Shown: positions 44,345 to 55,870, counted from the stretch's first letter. The stretch is 64,000 bases of DNA from Ariolimax columbianus (GCA_036924085.1 JAVGWX010000018.1:19312464-19376463); one strand, 5' to 3'. Notes: generated by a model from the sequence alone, not told the origin. A program made the numbers and translations.

Positions 44345-46175
44345 GTCGACCTGTACTTCTACTTACACACTCACACTATTCTACACTCATTCAAACACGC
44401 AGTCTTTCACACTCAATCATACCCGCCCACTTTTCCACGTTCACTCACGCACACTCTGCCACACTTACTCACACGCACACTCTCGACACTCACTCACGTG
44501 CACACTTTCCAACATTCACTCACACATGCCTACTCGCCCACACTCACTCATACACGCCCACTCTCCCACACTCACTTTTTCACGATCTCTCTCCCATGCT
44601 TACACACGCACACTCTCCCATATTCATTCACACAAGCCCACTCTCCCACACTCACTCACACATGACAACTCTCCCACACGCACACTATTTTACACTCAAT
44701 CAAACACGCACTCTCCCACACTCACTCTTACACGAACACTCTCCCTCACTCACACACGTAAACTCTCCCACACTCACACGCACACTATCCTACACTCACA
44801 CAAGCCTACTCTTCCACACTCACTCACACGCCTATACGCTCTCACACTCACTCCGACAGACACTCTCCCACACTCACTCCCACGCACACTCTCCCACACT
44901 CACTCAGTCGCATACTTTTCCTCTCTTACTCACACACGCACACACTCCCACACTCACTCATATACATTCTCCCACAATCACACACTCCCACATACACACA
45001 CTCTCCCACACTCACTCGCCCATGCACACTCTCTCACACTCATTCAGACACCAATAATCTTCCCCACTCACACTCTCTCACGCACGCACTCACATTCTCC
45101 CACACTTAACCACTCACACTCTCCTACACTCACTCCCATACGCTCCTTCTCCCACACTCACACTCTCCCACACTCACTCCCATACGCACCTTCTCCCACA
45201 CTCACATTCTCCCACACTCACTCCCATACACACCTTCTCCCACACTCAGCCACTCACACTGTCCCACACTTACTCCCGTACGCACCTTCTCCCACACTCA
45301 CACTCTCCCAAACTCACATTCTCCAACACTCCCACACTCACACTCTCCGACACTCACACTCATACGCACCTTCTCCTATACTCACACTGTCCCACACCCA
45401 CACACTCACATTCTCCCACACTCACACTCTCCCATACTTACTCCCATAAACTCTCATTCTCCCACACTCACACTGTCCCATACCAACACCCATACACTCA
45501 CACTCTCCGACACTCACACCCATACGAACCTTCTCCCACACTCACACTGTCCCATACCCACACCCATACACTCTCATTCTCCCACACTCACACTCTCCCA
45601 CATGTACTCCCATACGAGCCTTCTCCCACACTCACACTCTCCCACACCCACACACTCACATTCTCCCACACTCACACGCTCCCACACTTACTCCCATACG
45701 AACATTCTCCCACACTCACATTCTCCCACACTCCCACTCTCCCACTCATACGAACCTTCACCCACACTCACACTCTCCCACACGCACACACTCCCACACT
45801 CACACTCTCCCACACTTACTCCCATACGAACATTCTCCCACACTCACATTCTCCCACACTCCCACACTCACACTCATACGCACCTTCTCCCACACTCACA
45901 CTCTCCCACACTCCCACACTCACACTCTCCCACACCCACACACTCCCACACTCACACTCTCCCACACTTACTCCCATACGAACATTCTCCCACACTCACA
46001 TTCTCCCACACTCCCACTCTCCCACTCATACGCACTTTCTCCCACACTCACACTCTCCCACACTCCCACACTCACACTCTTCCACACCCACACACTCCGA
46101 CACTCACACTCTCCCCCACTCACACTCATACGCACCTTCTCCCACACTCACACTGTCCCACACCCACACCCACAC
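44345..46175. repeat. CA/CT-rich cryptic tandem array, 1.8 kb
   Basis: Imperfect repeats of CACTCTCCCACACTCACTC with CCCATACGCACCTTCTC variants. It becomes more regular to the right, where longer units of about 70-90 bp recur. Ser/Thr/His/Pro-rich frames are artefacts. Confidence 0.93.
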
Positions 46176-46184
46176 ATCACTGAT

Positions 46185-46612
46185 CTATCCTAGACAGACA
46201 ACATTGACCTACAACCTTAGAATCGACGTTACAGCAAAGATGATCTTCCAGAAATAGTGCACAACAAACAAACCCTTGAACCAATGGCCATTTACAATTC
46301 AGTCACGTGATGGTGGTCATGTGATATCTGCACCTTACCCTGGACAACAGTGCAGATCATTTCTCTCCAGCGCACGCTGGGATCACGTGATCTCCCACTC
46401 ATCTAAATCAATAAATCGTGCAGCTTTTTCGAAGAAGTGCTGCCAGTCAAGGACATACCAATCAGGGCGTTTACAGTCCATTAATAACTTCCTTTCCTGT
46501 CAAGTCAACGTGGGCCAACTGCAGTGAATAACGCTATTTAGGTTACTTTCGAGGCCTTGTTCCTGTAGAGTATTAGATGTCAACGGCATACACAACCCTC
46601 AACAGTCACATT
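46185..46612. other. No recognised gene
   Basis: Unique-looking sequence. Confidence 0.4.
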
Positions 46613-46614
46613 AA

Positions 46615-47245
46615 CTTGTTTACTCTGTAGAGTCGATATTTTGTCTTGTAAACTTTCTTACAATTATACAGAGCCGATAGATTGGTTTGTGAATATTCCT
46701 ACAATGGTACAGAGTGGATATATTGTCTTGTAAACTGTCTTACAATGGTACAGAGTGGATATATTGTCTTGTAAATTGTCTTACAATGCTTCAGTGCCGA
46801 TATATTGTCTTATAAACTGTCTTACAATGCTTCAGTGCCGATATATTGTCTTGTAAACTGTCTTACGATGCTTCAGTGCCGATATATTGTCTTATAAACT
46901 GTCTTACAATGCTTCAGTGCCGATATATTGTCTTGTAAACTGTCTTACTATGCTTCAGTGCCGATATATTGTCTTGTAAACTGTCTTACAATGCTTCAGT
47001 GCCGATATATTGGCTTGTAAACTGTCTTACAATGCTTCAGTGCCGATATATTGGCTTGTAAACTGTATTACAATGCTTCAGTTCCGATATATTGGCTTGT
47101 AAACTGTCTTACAATGCTTCAGTGCCGATATATTGGCTTGTAAACTGTATTACAATGCTTCAGTTCCGATATATTGACTTGTAAACTGTCTTACAATGCT
47201 TCAGTGCCGATATATTGGCTTGTAAACTTTCTTGCAATGCTAAGT
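46615..47245. repeat. 41-bp VNTR, about 15 units
   Basis: The unit contains TGCTTCAGTGCCGATATATT then GTCTTGTAAACTGTCTTACA. The left units (GGTACAGAGTGGATATATTG) are an older variant. Confidence 0.95.
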
Positions 47246-47399
47246 ACTTGCGTCTTAATTCACCCCGAATAGAGTTCCCTTGATTTCCATTCCACGTAAC
47301 TTGCATTCCATTTCAGGTTAAATGGAGGAGATGTCGATACAATTCCTTTAATAAGTAACGACAGATGAATATAGTAGAAAAGGGTTATATTCTGTTTTC

Positions 47400-47556
47400 C
47401 TTAGGGTTAAACTTAGTGTTAAGGTCAGGGTTAAGTTTAGTGTTATGGTCAGGGTTAAGTTTAGGGTTATGTTTAGGGTTAAATTTAGGGTTATGTTTAT
47501 GGTTAGGGTTAAGTTTAGGGTTATGGTTGGGATTAAGTTTAGGGTTATGGTTAGCG
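47400..47556. repeat. Degenerate telomere-like (TTAGGG) repeat
   Basis: GGGTTAAGTTTAGGGTTATG-type units, about 12 bp, containing many TTAGGG hexamers. They end exactly where the hAT terminus begins. Confidence 0.85.
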
Positions 47557-47640
47557 CAGTGGCGTTACAACGGTGTATAGTGCCCGGGGCGAAGTCGGTA
47601 GGCTGACGACCCCACCACAATCCCCAAATAAATTAAAACA
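47557..47640 (-). mobile_element. hAT terminus (3' end of the minus-strand element)
   Basis: CAGTGGCGTTACAACGGTG, then GTGCCCGGGGCGAAGTCGG, is a typical hAT-type end (CAGNGGCGTA family with a GCCCGGGGC block). I could not find the matching inverted end or an 8-bp duplication with certainty. Confidence 0.65.
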
Positions 47641-47834
47641 GCAAGAATTTCAAATTGATATTCAAGCATTCTTTTTTTCTTCTCAGTGGTATAAGTTAGG
47701 TTACCTACCCAATTAACAGTTAACTAAACATGACCGTCAGTTTTGGTTAAACTGCTGTTAAATATAAAACAAGTTTAAAATTATGATTATTTTTGTGGCA
47801 TGAAGAGTGCTAACAGAGAAGAATTAGAGTTCTA

Positions 47835-47990
47835 ATAATTGTTCAATTGACAAGAAATTAATTGTCTTGGCTTTCACGGTAACAACTGCATAAATAACAT
47901 CGTCAAAGTATGTTTTCTCCAGCACATCTCTGAGAGTATTCATCTCAGTTTGCTCAATTATCTTTCACGGCAAGCTTTGGACATTTAAAT
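47835..47990 (-). pseudogene. hAT transposase: C-terminal (dimerisation-side) fragment
   Basis: The minus frame reads IIEQTEMNTLRDVLEKTYFD then DVIYAVVTVKAKTINFL. It resembles the end of zinc-finger-MYM-1-like hAT proteins (I(E/K).E......D(F/Y)..VI..(F/A)...KA(R/K).(V/I)N(L/F)). The preceding core dimerisation block is not visible; a SINE-like insert lies between. Confidence 0.55.
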
Positions 47991-48109
47991 CGTTAACACA
48001 ATTTGCAGAGCGATCCATAGATTTGGGAAAAAAACATCTTCACCTTTAAACATTAAAGAAAAGAAAAAAACATGTCAAACGACATTTTTCCCATTGATAG
48101 GGTAGTCGA

Positions 48110-48262
48110 GGGGTTTTGAAGGCTGAGGACTATAGGCCGCTTCACCACTGCTGTCGCCACGTCGTGTGCTGGCTAAGTTTGTTTATTTCACCCCCAACAT
48201 AAAAACAACATATGCCATACCGGGGATTCGAACCGCTGCCCTTCTTGATGATAAAATGATGA
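48110..48262 (-). mobile_element. tRNA-like SINE fragment inside the hAT element
   Basis: On minus, GCAGCGGTTCGAATCCCCGG is a perfect B box followed by a body with AACTTAGCCAGCACACGACG. The head is lost at a short ATCATTTT tandem (48245-48295). Confidence 0.55.
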
Positions 48263-48289
48263 TAAAATGATGATAAAATGATGATAAAA

Positions 48290-48580
48290 AGTTCTAAAGT
48301 AGTAGTTGGAAGGTGGCAGGACGACTATTTAGTAACATCCAGCAGTTGTTAATCTCCTTAAAGACACTCATATCAATCAACATCGGTGTCACACCAATTC
48401 CCAGATCAAAGCAATCTGTTCTGAGATGATCCACATGTTGATTGTCGATATAAATCAGATTTGGAATGTCGAAGAGAAATCCAAATTTTGAATTGATATC
48501 TTTTAATCTTGTAAATCGTGGCTTAACTTTTTGCTGGAGTATATCTGGAGTACTTTTCATTACACGCACAACTTCATCCT
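48290..48580 (-). pseudogene. hAT transposase: middle fragment
   Basis: The minus frame reads VTEDEVVRVMKSTPDILQQ then RFTRLKDINSKFGFLFDIPN, DNQHVDHLRTDC, and MSVFKEINNCWMLLNSRP. The (R/K)(F/L)..L..I..KFGFL.D.P.L pattern and the E(I/L)..CRMLL-like segment are characteristic of zinc-finger-MYM-1-like, DUF4371-containing hAT transposases. The frame is open for 91 codons, and the array begins directly upstream. Confidence 0.8.
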
Positions 48581-49925
48581 CAGTAACCCCTCATCCCGAG
48601 CCACACAACTCCCTCCTCAGCAGTAAGACCTGCATCCTAATCCACACAATTCCCTCCTCAGTAAGACCTGCATCCCGAGCCACACAATTCCCTCCTCAGT
48701 AGTAAGACCTGCATCCTAATCCACACAATTCCCTCCTCAGTAAGACCTGCATCCCGAGCCACACAACTCCCTCCTCAGCAGTAAGACCTGCATCCTAATC
48801 CACACAATTCCCTCATCAGTAAGACTTGCATCCCGAGCCACACAACTCCCTCCTCAACAGTAAGACCTGCATCCCGAGCCACACATCTCCGTCCTCCTCA
48901 GTAAGACCTGTATCCCAAGCCACATAACTCCCTCCTCAGTAAGACCTGTATCCCAAGCCACACAACTCCCTCCTCAGTAAGACCTGTATCCCAAGCCACA
49001 CAACTCCCTCCTCAGTAAGACCTGTATCCCAAGCCACACAACTCCCTCCTCAGTAAGACCTGCATCCCAAGCCACACAACTCCCTCCTCAGTAAGACCTG
49101 CATCCAAAGCCACACAACTCCCTCCTCAGTAAGACTTGCATCTCGAGCCACACAACTCCCTCCTCAGTAAGACCTGTATCCCAAGCCACATAACTCCCTC
49201 CTCAGTAAGACCTGCATCCCGAGCCACACAATTCCCTCCTCAGTAGTAAGACCTGCATCCTAATCCACACAATTCCCTCCTCAGTAAGACCTGCATCCCG
49301 AGCCACACAACTCCCTCCTCAGCAGTAAGACCTGCATCCTAATCTACACAATATCCTCATCAGTAAGACTTGCATCCCGAGCCACACAACTCCCTCCTCA
49401 ACAGTAAGACCTGCATCCCGAGCCACACATCTCCGTCCTCCTCAGTAAGACCTGTATCCCAAGCCACATAACTCCCTCCTCAGTAAGACCTGTATCCCAA
49501 GCCACACAACTCCCTCCTCAGTAAGACCTGTATCCCAAGCCACACAACTCCCTCCTCAGTAAGACCTGTATCCCAAGCCACACAACTCCCTCCTCAGTAA
49601 GACCTGCATCCCAAGCCACACAACTCCCTCCTCAGTAAGACCTCCATCCCGAGCCACACAACTCCCTCTTCAGTAAGACCTCCATCCCAAGCCACACATC
49701 TTCCTCCTCCTCAGTAAGACCTCCATCTCAAGCCACACAACTCCCTCCTCAGTAAGACCTGCATCCCAAGTCACACATATTCCTCTCCTCAGTAAGACCT
49801 CCATCCCAAGCCACACATCTTCCTCCTTCTCAGTAAGACCTGCATCCCCATCCACACAACTCCCTAAGCAGTAAGATCTGCATCCCCAGCCACACAACTC
49901 CCTCCTCATCAGTAAGACCTGCACC
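48580..49925 (-). repeat. 38-bp VNTR inside the hAT transposase gene
   Basis: About 35 units on + of CCTCAGTAAGACCTGTATCC then CAAGCCACACAACTCCCT. On minus one unit encodes GLTEEGVVWLG, which matches the codons at both junctions: AGLTDEEGVVW at 49895-49925 and GVTEDEVVRVM at about 48560. Thus the unit was copied from the transposase gene itself. Because 38 is not divisible by 3, the array shifts frame at each unit. A higher-order copy shifted by about 544 bp is visible (48667-48930 versus 49215-49475). Confidence 0.92.
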
Positions 49926-50310
49926 TTGAGCTAATTCTCCAGACATAATTCTACGTCTTATAATTCCTTTAACTTCAATCCCCCACGTGGCACATTTGTT
50001 CCTTGCATTCTCCACTTCACGTGTACACACCTATTCTCGAAATTTCTTTCAGTTTACTTTCAAGACCCTCTAGATTAAAAGCTGCATCCTTGAAATCCAT
50101 CGTAGGATCTTGCAGGTCCTTCTGTACCCGCTCAATTCTTCTAAAGATAGTGTTCCAGAAAAAAAGCAAAGAAATACAACTGAGATTAAGTATGTTTGGC
50201 TGAAGTTCGTTTGCATCAGCCCGCTTAATGATTCTTCACTCGGTCTGTGTGTCGCCAGTTAGTAAATCCATATCCAAACTCGAGGCAAGATCGATATTTT
50301 GGAGTTGATA
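49925..50310 (-). pseudogene. hAT transposase: upstream fragment
   Basis: The minus strand reads NTIFRRIERVQKDLQDPTMD, FKDAAFNLEGLESKLKEIS and, after a frame break at about 50035, VENARNKCATWGIEVKGIIR then RRIMSGELAQGAGLTDEE. The RVQ..LQD..M.F.DA...L..L and C..WGI(E/D)V motifs match zinc-finger-MYM-1-like hAT proteins. The part encoding the N-terminal domain should lie upstream of about 50310; some weak similarity may reach 50400. I saw no second terminus. Confidence 0.78.
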
Positions 50311-50534
50311 ATGAATACAGTCAATAACAGAAGCAGTAAGCTGATTCATTCAAAGGTGAAGACTGTAACCAGGATCGATTTACTTCACCTCCATTTGCAA
50401 GTTGACGTGTAAACCACACGCGATCATTGAACGTTATTGAACTTCATTGAACGGCCACTCTTTAATGCAAACAGGATGTCTTTATTTTGAAAGAATGTAG
50501 AACCACGGTCAACCCTCTCTTTTCGCATTTTATC

Positions 50535-51205
50535 TGGCATTGTTGCTAACTGGGATGTGTCGTTGCTAGCTGGGATGTGGAGTTGCTAGCTGTGATGTGT
50601 TGTTGCTAGCTGTGACGAATTGTTGCTAGCTGTGATGTATTGTTGCTAGCTCGGATGTAGTGTTGCTAGCTGTGATGTGTTGTTGCTAGCTGTGATGTAT
50701 TGTTGCTAGCTGTGATGTATTGTTACTAGCTGTGATGTATTGTTGCTAGCTGTGATGTATTGTTGCTAGCTGTGATGTATTGTTGCTAGCTGTGATGTAT
50801 TGTTACTAGCTGTGATATATTATTACTAGCTGTGATGTATTGTTGCTAGCTGTGATGTATTGCTACTAGCTGTGATGTATTGTTGCTAGCTGTGATGTAT
50901 TGTTGCTTGCTGTGATGTATTGTTGCTAGCTGTGATGTATTGTTACTAGCTGTGATATATTATTTCTAGCTGTGATGTATTATTACTAGCTGTGATGTAT
51001 TGTTGCTAGCTGTGATGTATTTTTACTAGCTGTGATATATTATTACTAGATGTGATGTATTGTTGCTAGCTGTGATGTATTGTTACTAGCTGTGATATAT
51101 TATTACTGGCTGTGATGTATTGTTGCTAGCTGTGATGTATTATTACTAGCTGTGATGTATTATTACTAGCTGTGATGTATTGTTGCTATCTGTGATGTAT
51201 TGTTG
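50535..51205. repeat. 20-bp VNTR, about 34 units
   Basis: The unit is TGTTGCTAGCTGTGATGTAT with point variants (TATTACTAGC, GATATAT). The phase is strict at exactly 20 bp for more than 500 bases. Confidence 0.97.
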
Positions 51206-51224
51206 ATCAATATCGCAATACGTC

Positions 51225-51320
51225 GAAGCCAGGGATTCTCAAAATATAGTGCATGCTCCACTAGAGGTACATTACGTTGTTTCAGGTGGTACATGTAGAT
51301 GGAACAAAAGACAAACACAT
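51225..51320. mobile_element. Possible hAT-type left end
   Basis: CCAGGGATTCTCAAAATATA then GTGCATGCTCCACTAGAGG resembles hAT ends of the CAGGGGTTCTCAA type. It is not linked to the CAGTGGCG terminus at 47557, so this would be a different element. No transposase follows. Confidence 0.3.
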
Positions 51321-51440
51321 GCACAGTTATCCAGCACACTACAGATAAGTCCTTTGCTATCATTTCTATGTTTTATTTACACTTGCTTGCTTGTCAATAG
51401 GACCATGTTCATAATAATTATTGTTCAACTTAGAACATTT

Positions 51441-51697
51441 AAAAAAAAAAAAAATTTTTGCGGCCGCCTCCTTTCTTTATTCCCCAACGGCGGTGTGCGT
51501 TGCACTGTTGTTTTTATTTTGCACCTGCCGGTCCAGTGCATCCAACTTCAGCGTGCATTTTATGTAAGGATCTTCTTCCTCCTGCATTTTCTAAGGGTTT
51601 GCTTCCCCGGAGGTATGGCCGGTGTTGTGATGGGAATCGAACCCAGCACCATCTAGTTGTGAGCCGTGTCACTTATCCACTAGCCCACGGCCGTATC
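51441..51697 (-). mobile_element. SINE B, copy 4
   Basis: On minus: GTGGATAAGTGACACGGCTC (decayed A box), GGTTCGATTCCC (B box), the body and CGCAACGCACACCGCCG. An exact 13-bp duplication ACTTAGAACATTT flanks it (51428-51440 and 51698-51710). Confidence 0.92.
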
Positions 51698-51769
51698 ACT
51701 TAGAACATTTGATAATATTAGATTTTATATTGTAAATGAACGATTGTATAAGACGATAATGGACACGCA

Positions 51770-51855
51770 AACATGCATACACACACTCACGCAACAACGC
51801 ACGTACACGACACACATACATACATACACACACACACATACATATATATGTATAT

Positions 51856-51930
<75 letters not shown>

Positions 51931-52090
51931 TACATATTCATATATTTATATAATATAAATACATATAAATGCATAATATGTGTATGTATGTGTGCGTGTG
52001 AATAGGTGTGTGCATAGGTGTGTATGTATGTATGTATTGTGTGTGTGCTTGTTCTAGCTTGCGTGTATGTGGGTGTGTGTGAGAGAGAGA
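51770..52090. repeat. (CA)n, (TA)n and (TG)n microsatellite cluster
   Basis: CA-rich (51775-51840), TA-rich (51840-51935), then TATG/TG-rich (51965-52090). Confidence 0.95.
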
Positions 52091-52354
52091 GAGTTTTAAT
52101 AATTTTTTTTTTCTGGAATGCATAATTTGTCTTTAATCGATTCAATTTTGTTTGTTCATTTAGTTATAGTGAATGTGCTGCACCTGATATAAAAAACATG
52201 ACAAAAAACAATATTCTCAATCATGTTCAGGGGTAAATGTTCAGGCCATTTTCAACATCACGCCACTATACACTGTTCTAAGCTACTCTTTCTGCCTTTC
52301 TCCAGGTGTAATCGTTTAATCTTAATTTCTTCTCATTCTCTGCGCCATGTATTT

Positions 52355-52455
52355 TGGGGTCTACCTCTCTCTCTCTCTCTATCTTTCTCTCTCTATCTGT
52401 CTGTCTGTCTCTATCTCTCTCTCTCTCTGTCTCTGTCTCTCTCTCTCTCTTCTCT
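52355..52455. repeat. (CT)n microsatellite at the end of an RTE-like frame
   Basis: CTCTCTCTCTCTATC-type repeats. On minus the RTE-like frame runs directly into it at codons reading HQEKRERE. Confidence 0.92.
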
Positions 52456-53300
52456 TGATGATTCCATTTAAAAGCCTGTCTGGCAATGTTGGGCAGTGCC
52501 TTCCATAGCGTATGTGCTATCCAGCCCCATTTTCTTTTCTTAATTTGTTGTTCCAGTGACTGTTATACCTCCTTATACATAGGTCTTCATTCCTCACCAT
52601 GTCCTGCCTCTCTATGCCCATTATCCTTCCAAGACATTTATTTATGAAGCACTGGATTCTTTGTTGCGTGGCCTTGGTCGTTCTCAATGTCTTCCCTCCA
52701 TACAACATCACCGACTTGACACAGGCTTTTGAATAGTCTAGCTTTGGTGCGAATCTTAATCTCCATGTGTTGTTTAGTGTCACGAATGCCGTTCTTGCAT
52801 TTCCATTTCTGGTCCTTATATTTGCATATGTACCTCCTGATGTGCATATTTTGCAGCGCATATAGGTAACGGTATCTACTTCTTCCAACGGATCTCCCTC
52901 TAAATTGTCAGTTCTTTGTTGTTATCTTGAGTTTATGGAGCTAGGTTCTCTTCGTGTTGATATTCAGTCCCAATTTAGCTGATTGTTCTTTTACCTTTTC
53001 AAGTTTCTCTTTCATTTGGCTACGACTGTGCAGCAAAAGTACCAGGTCATCTACACTGTGACAATGTTGTCCACTGAATACCAGTTCTCTTTCCATCATT
53101 CGATGTCTTCATTATTCAACCTACTGCCAGCAAAAACATAAAAAAGGAGAGCAGATATCCTTGTCTTAACCCTATTTGCGTGCCAAAGCTGTCAAACAGT
53201 GTTCCTCTATCTACCACTCTACGAACTTTATCTTTCTACATATTCTGTATGAGGCTAATGAACTTCTCCAGTGCTGACCCAGAGCCCCATCTCAATTCCT
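52440..53300 (-). pseudogene. RTE-like LINE reverse transcriptase remnant
   Basis: On the minus strand, in order: RGTLFDSFGTQIGLRQGYLL (motif B, G.RQG) near 53190, a segment reading KRTGIQWT near 53065, a decayed DDLVLLLHSRSQMKEKLEKV near 53030, GLNINTKRT, then RTRNGNARTAFVTLNNTWRL, VKSVMLYGGKTLRTTKATQQ and RIQCFINKCLGRIMGIERQD, and in the next frame KWGWIAHTLWKAL. The (V/L)KS(V/M)LYG.(K/E)T.(R/K)TTK and W.(W/G).(I/L)(A/G)HTL.K motifs match endonuclease-RT proteins of the RTE type. Several stops and frameshifts. Confidence 0.85.
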
Positions 53301-53701
53301 GGTGCTGCTCATTGAAACAGGTTGTTCTCCATCAACGAAGTCCAATTTAGTAATGTGATCTTCATAGTGTGGAGCCTCATAAGAAGCTTTGCATTTCATT
53401 ACAGCCAGAATAACCAATGTCCCTCTTCTTCAGTACGTTTCGTGTGTTAGAAAAGTCATTCTAACAAGAGTCATATTAAAAACATTGTGGATCCTTGCCA
53501 AAGCAATTCACTAGGACTCCTACGCACAAATTAACTAGAATACAAATGTAAACAGACGATAAAATATAACTGTTCGTTTCATTGGTACTATCCACAAAAT
53601 CAAAGTTAAAGCACTGAAAAATAGGATGTAGAGAGAAGATACATAAAACACAGAAACGTTTGGACATTGCAACTTTTGAAAAGCACGAAAGTTTCAACGT
53701 A

Positions 53702-54582
53702 CGAATGTTGTTCAAATCAAATCGGGACTAGTTCTACCTGATGGGTTAAAATATGCTGGAACTACTAGCTTTAGCATGTATATCCTATTACTGCTATGTG
53801 GCCCACATGCCATTGTTCAGGCACGTGACAGATAAATCAAAAATGGGAACAACACTGTTAGTGCTTTCATGGAACAGCGTGTTGCGATTAAGTTTCTCGT
53901 GGAAGAAGGCGTAAAACCTGCGGAAATATACAGATGACTGCAGTCACAAAACAGTAATCACACACAGCCGCAGTAACACATTTGAATGGTGTACATTTTT
54001 TAGAGAAGGCCGTACATCAGTGATTGATGATCATGACCGTTGTGGCTCTCTACCCACCAGAGCCATTCCTGTGAATATCCAGATTGTGGAACGCCTTATC
54101 CTGGATGTTGATTGTCTATTCCGTGGAAAGACGCATTTTCAGTGATGTACATAACCGTCTGCGGACAAAAACGGCCTGGTTGGTGACAATGGGCTTCCTG
54201 CACGATAACGTTCGACTTCATACAGCTCATCGCGCACAATGTGCCATCTGCAGCAACTCGGCTGGGAAGTATTGCCACATCTATCTTACAGCCTAGACCT
54301 TGCTCCAAGCGATTTTCACCTGTTTTGACCCCTAAAAGAATTTTTGGGAGGTCAGCATTTCAGCACTGATGACGAAGTGAAACAGGATGTCCTGGATTGG
54401 ATCAGGCATACTGACAAATCTGTCTATGCTGAAGCTCGTCATACATTACTGAAATTCTGGAATATTTGGATGAACGTCGCATTACATTATATTAAAAAAT
54501 TAATGGAATTGTGAATACTTGAAAAAAACTACATTTTATCTTACACAAAAACAGTCCCGGTTTGATTTGAACACCCCCTCAT
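53702..54582 (+). mobile_element. Mariner element, internally deleted, with both TIRs and TA
   Basis: Inverted ends share GTTCAAATCAAA(T/C)CGGGAC (left about 53709-53728, right about 54554-54574), and each is bordered by TA (53700-53701 and 54583-54584). The transposase starts MEQRVAIKFLVEEGVKPAEI (53872) and continues in broken frames with IDDHDR.G.LPT(S/H)(R/Q) and VNIQIVERLILD. It then jumps to GFLHDNVRLHTAHRA and, in other frames, P.LAPSDFHL, FLGGQHFSTDDEVKQ and TDKSVYAEA. The middle is missing (about 0.4 kb, including the first catalytic Asp region), so the element is about 0.88 kb instead of about 1.3 kb. Confidence 0.88.
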
Positions 54583-54589
54583 TATAAGT

Positions 54590-55335
54590 AATAATTAATT
54601 GGTAAACCGTATAGTATGAATTGTGTGCCTCTTTTCGCCTCTCCAGTAATAACTCATTCACTCGAGAATATTCGTGACTTATGAGCACACAAAAGTTTGT
54701 TAATGTAAAACTCCCGGTAAAATATACAGGTACATTTATACATTTGTGTAAATTTGCCATTGAGAAATTGTTAAATATAAATATGGCAAGCCAATATATC
54801 GGCTCTTTAACTTAAAAGAAAGTTTTCATGCCCATATATCGGCTCTACGGAATGAATCAGTCAAGCGGACAAAATTCTCAATTGGCAGCTCTGTTCATGT
54901 CTGATCTTGTCTATTTCTGACGTGTGTACTTTACGGCAGTGAGTGCAGTTCTTGTTTATATATTATCTCCTTTACTCTTGCGCGTTTTTTAACTGCTCTC
55001 AAATGTGCTTTTCAATGTTTCCTCGAAAGTCTCGACACCTCTATAATATTATTGTCAAACGCGTTCTGTCTTCACTCATCTCCTCCCAGTAATTTTGTAT
55101 TAATCAGCACAAATGTTCTATGTTAGGAATTGTTTCGTCATTGGCATGGCGTCAATGTCGCTAGAGACGTCATTATCCATGTAGAAACCAGTTTAAACGC
55201 CACTACCACATTGTTCTGTGAAACTGGTTTTCTCTAAGGTACGAGTCTAGATAAAGGCGCTCCCTTGTATAGAAGGTCACCGATCTGAAAGCCATGTCAA
55301 CATTTGCAAAAACTGTTGTACTTGTATTTCATCTT
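54590..55335. other. No recognised gene
   Basis: Unique sequence. ATATATCGGCTCT occurs twice at 54790-54850. Confidence 0.4.
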
Positions 55336-55339
55336 TTAA

Positions 55340-55870
55340 TTAATCCTCCTTTTTTCCCTACTCCTTCCTCTTCTTCTTTCCTGCTTCCTTCCATCTCCGA
55401 TCTTCCCTTCCTTTTTCTCCCATCCTTCTTGCTTACTTCTTGCTTTCTTCCTTCTCTCCTTTCTTCTTCCTTACTTCTTTATTCCTTCATACCGTCATCG
55501 CTACCTTATTTCTTCCATCCTCCTTCCATCTTACTTTCTTCTTTCTTCCATTCCTTCAATTTTCCTTCCTTCTTTCTCCCATTTATTCCTTCTTCCTTCC
55601 TGACTCTCTTACTCTATTACGACCTTCTTTCTCCCTTCCTTCTCCTTCCATCCCCCTTTCTTCTTTCTTCCTTGTTTCTCACATTCCTCCCTCCTTGCCT
55701 TCTTTCCTTTTTCCTTACTTTTGTATCCCTTATTTCTCTCTTCTTTTTCCATTTTTCCTTCCTTCTTCTTTCTTTCTTTATCCCTTCTTCCTTTATTATT
55801 CCTTCCTCCATCCGTCCCTCTTCCTTCCTTCTTCATGTCTTCTTCCTTCTTTCTTCTCTCCTTATTCTTC
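55340..55870. repeat. (TTCC)n/(CTT)n pyrimidine tract
   Basis: Imperfect TTCCTTCTTTC repeats, about 530 bp. Ser/Phe/Leu-rich frames on + and Lys/Arg/Glu-rich frames on minus are artefacts. Confidence 0.93.

Noticed and set aside
44308..46183. ORFs of 190-307 codons, Ser/Thr/His/Pro-rich, mucin-like
   Set aside because: They derive from CA/CT-rich tandem repeats; no signal peptide, no conserved ends, and frame use changes along the array.
47365..47620. Leu/Gly- and Thr/Leu-rich ORFs on both strands
   Set aside because: They are translations of telomere-like repeats.
50535..51205. CRISPR-like regular array
   Set aside because: Units are directly adjacent with no unique spacers; the same holds for the other arrays (41000, 46615, 48580).
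54084..54308. Overlapping 70-codon ORFs on both strands
   Set aside because: They are part of the deleted mariner transposase; only the + strand carries the HDN motif.
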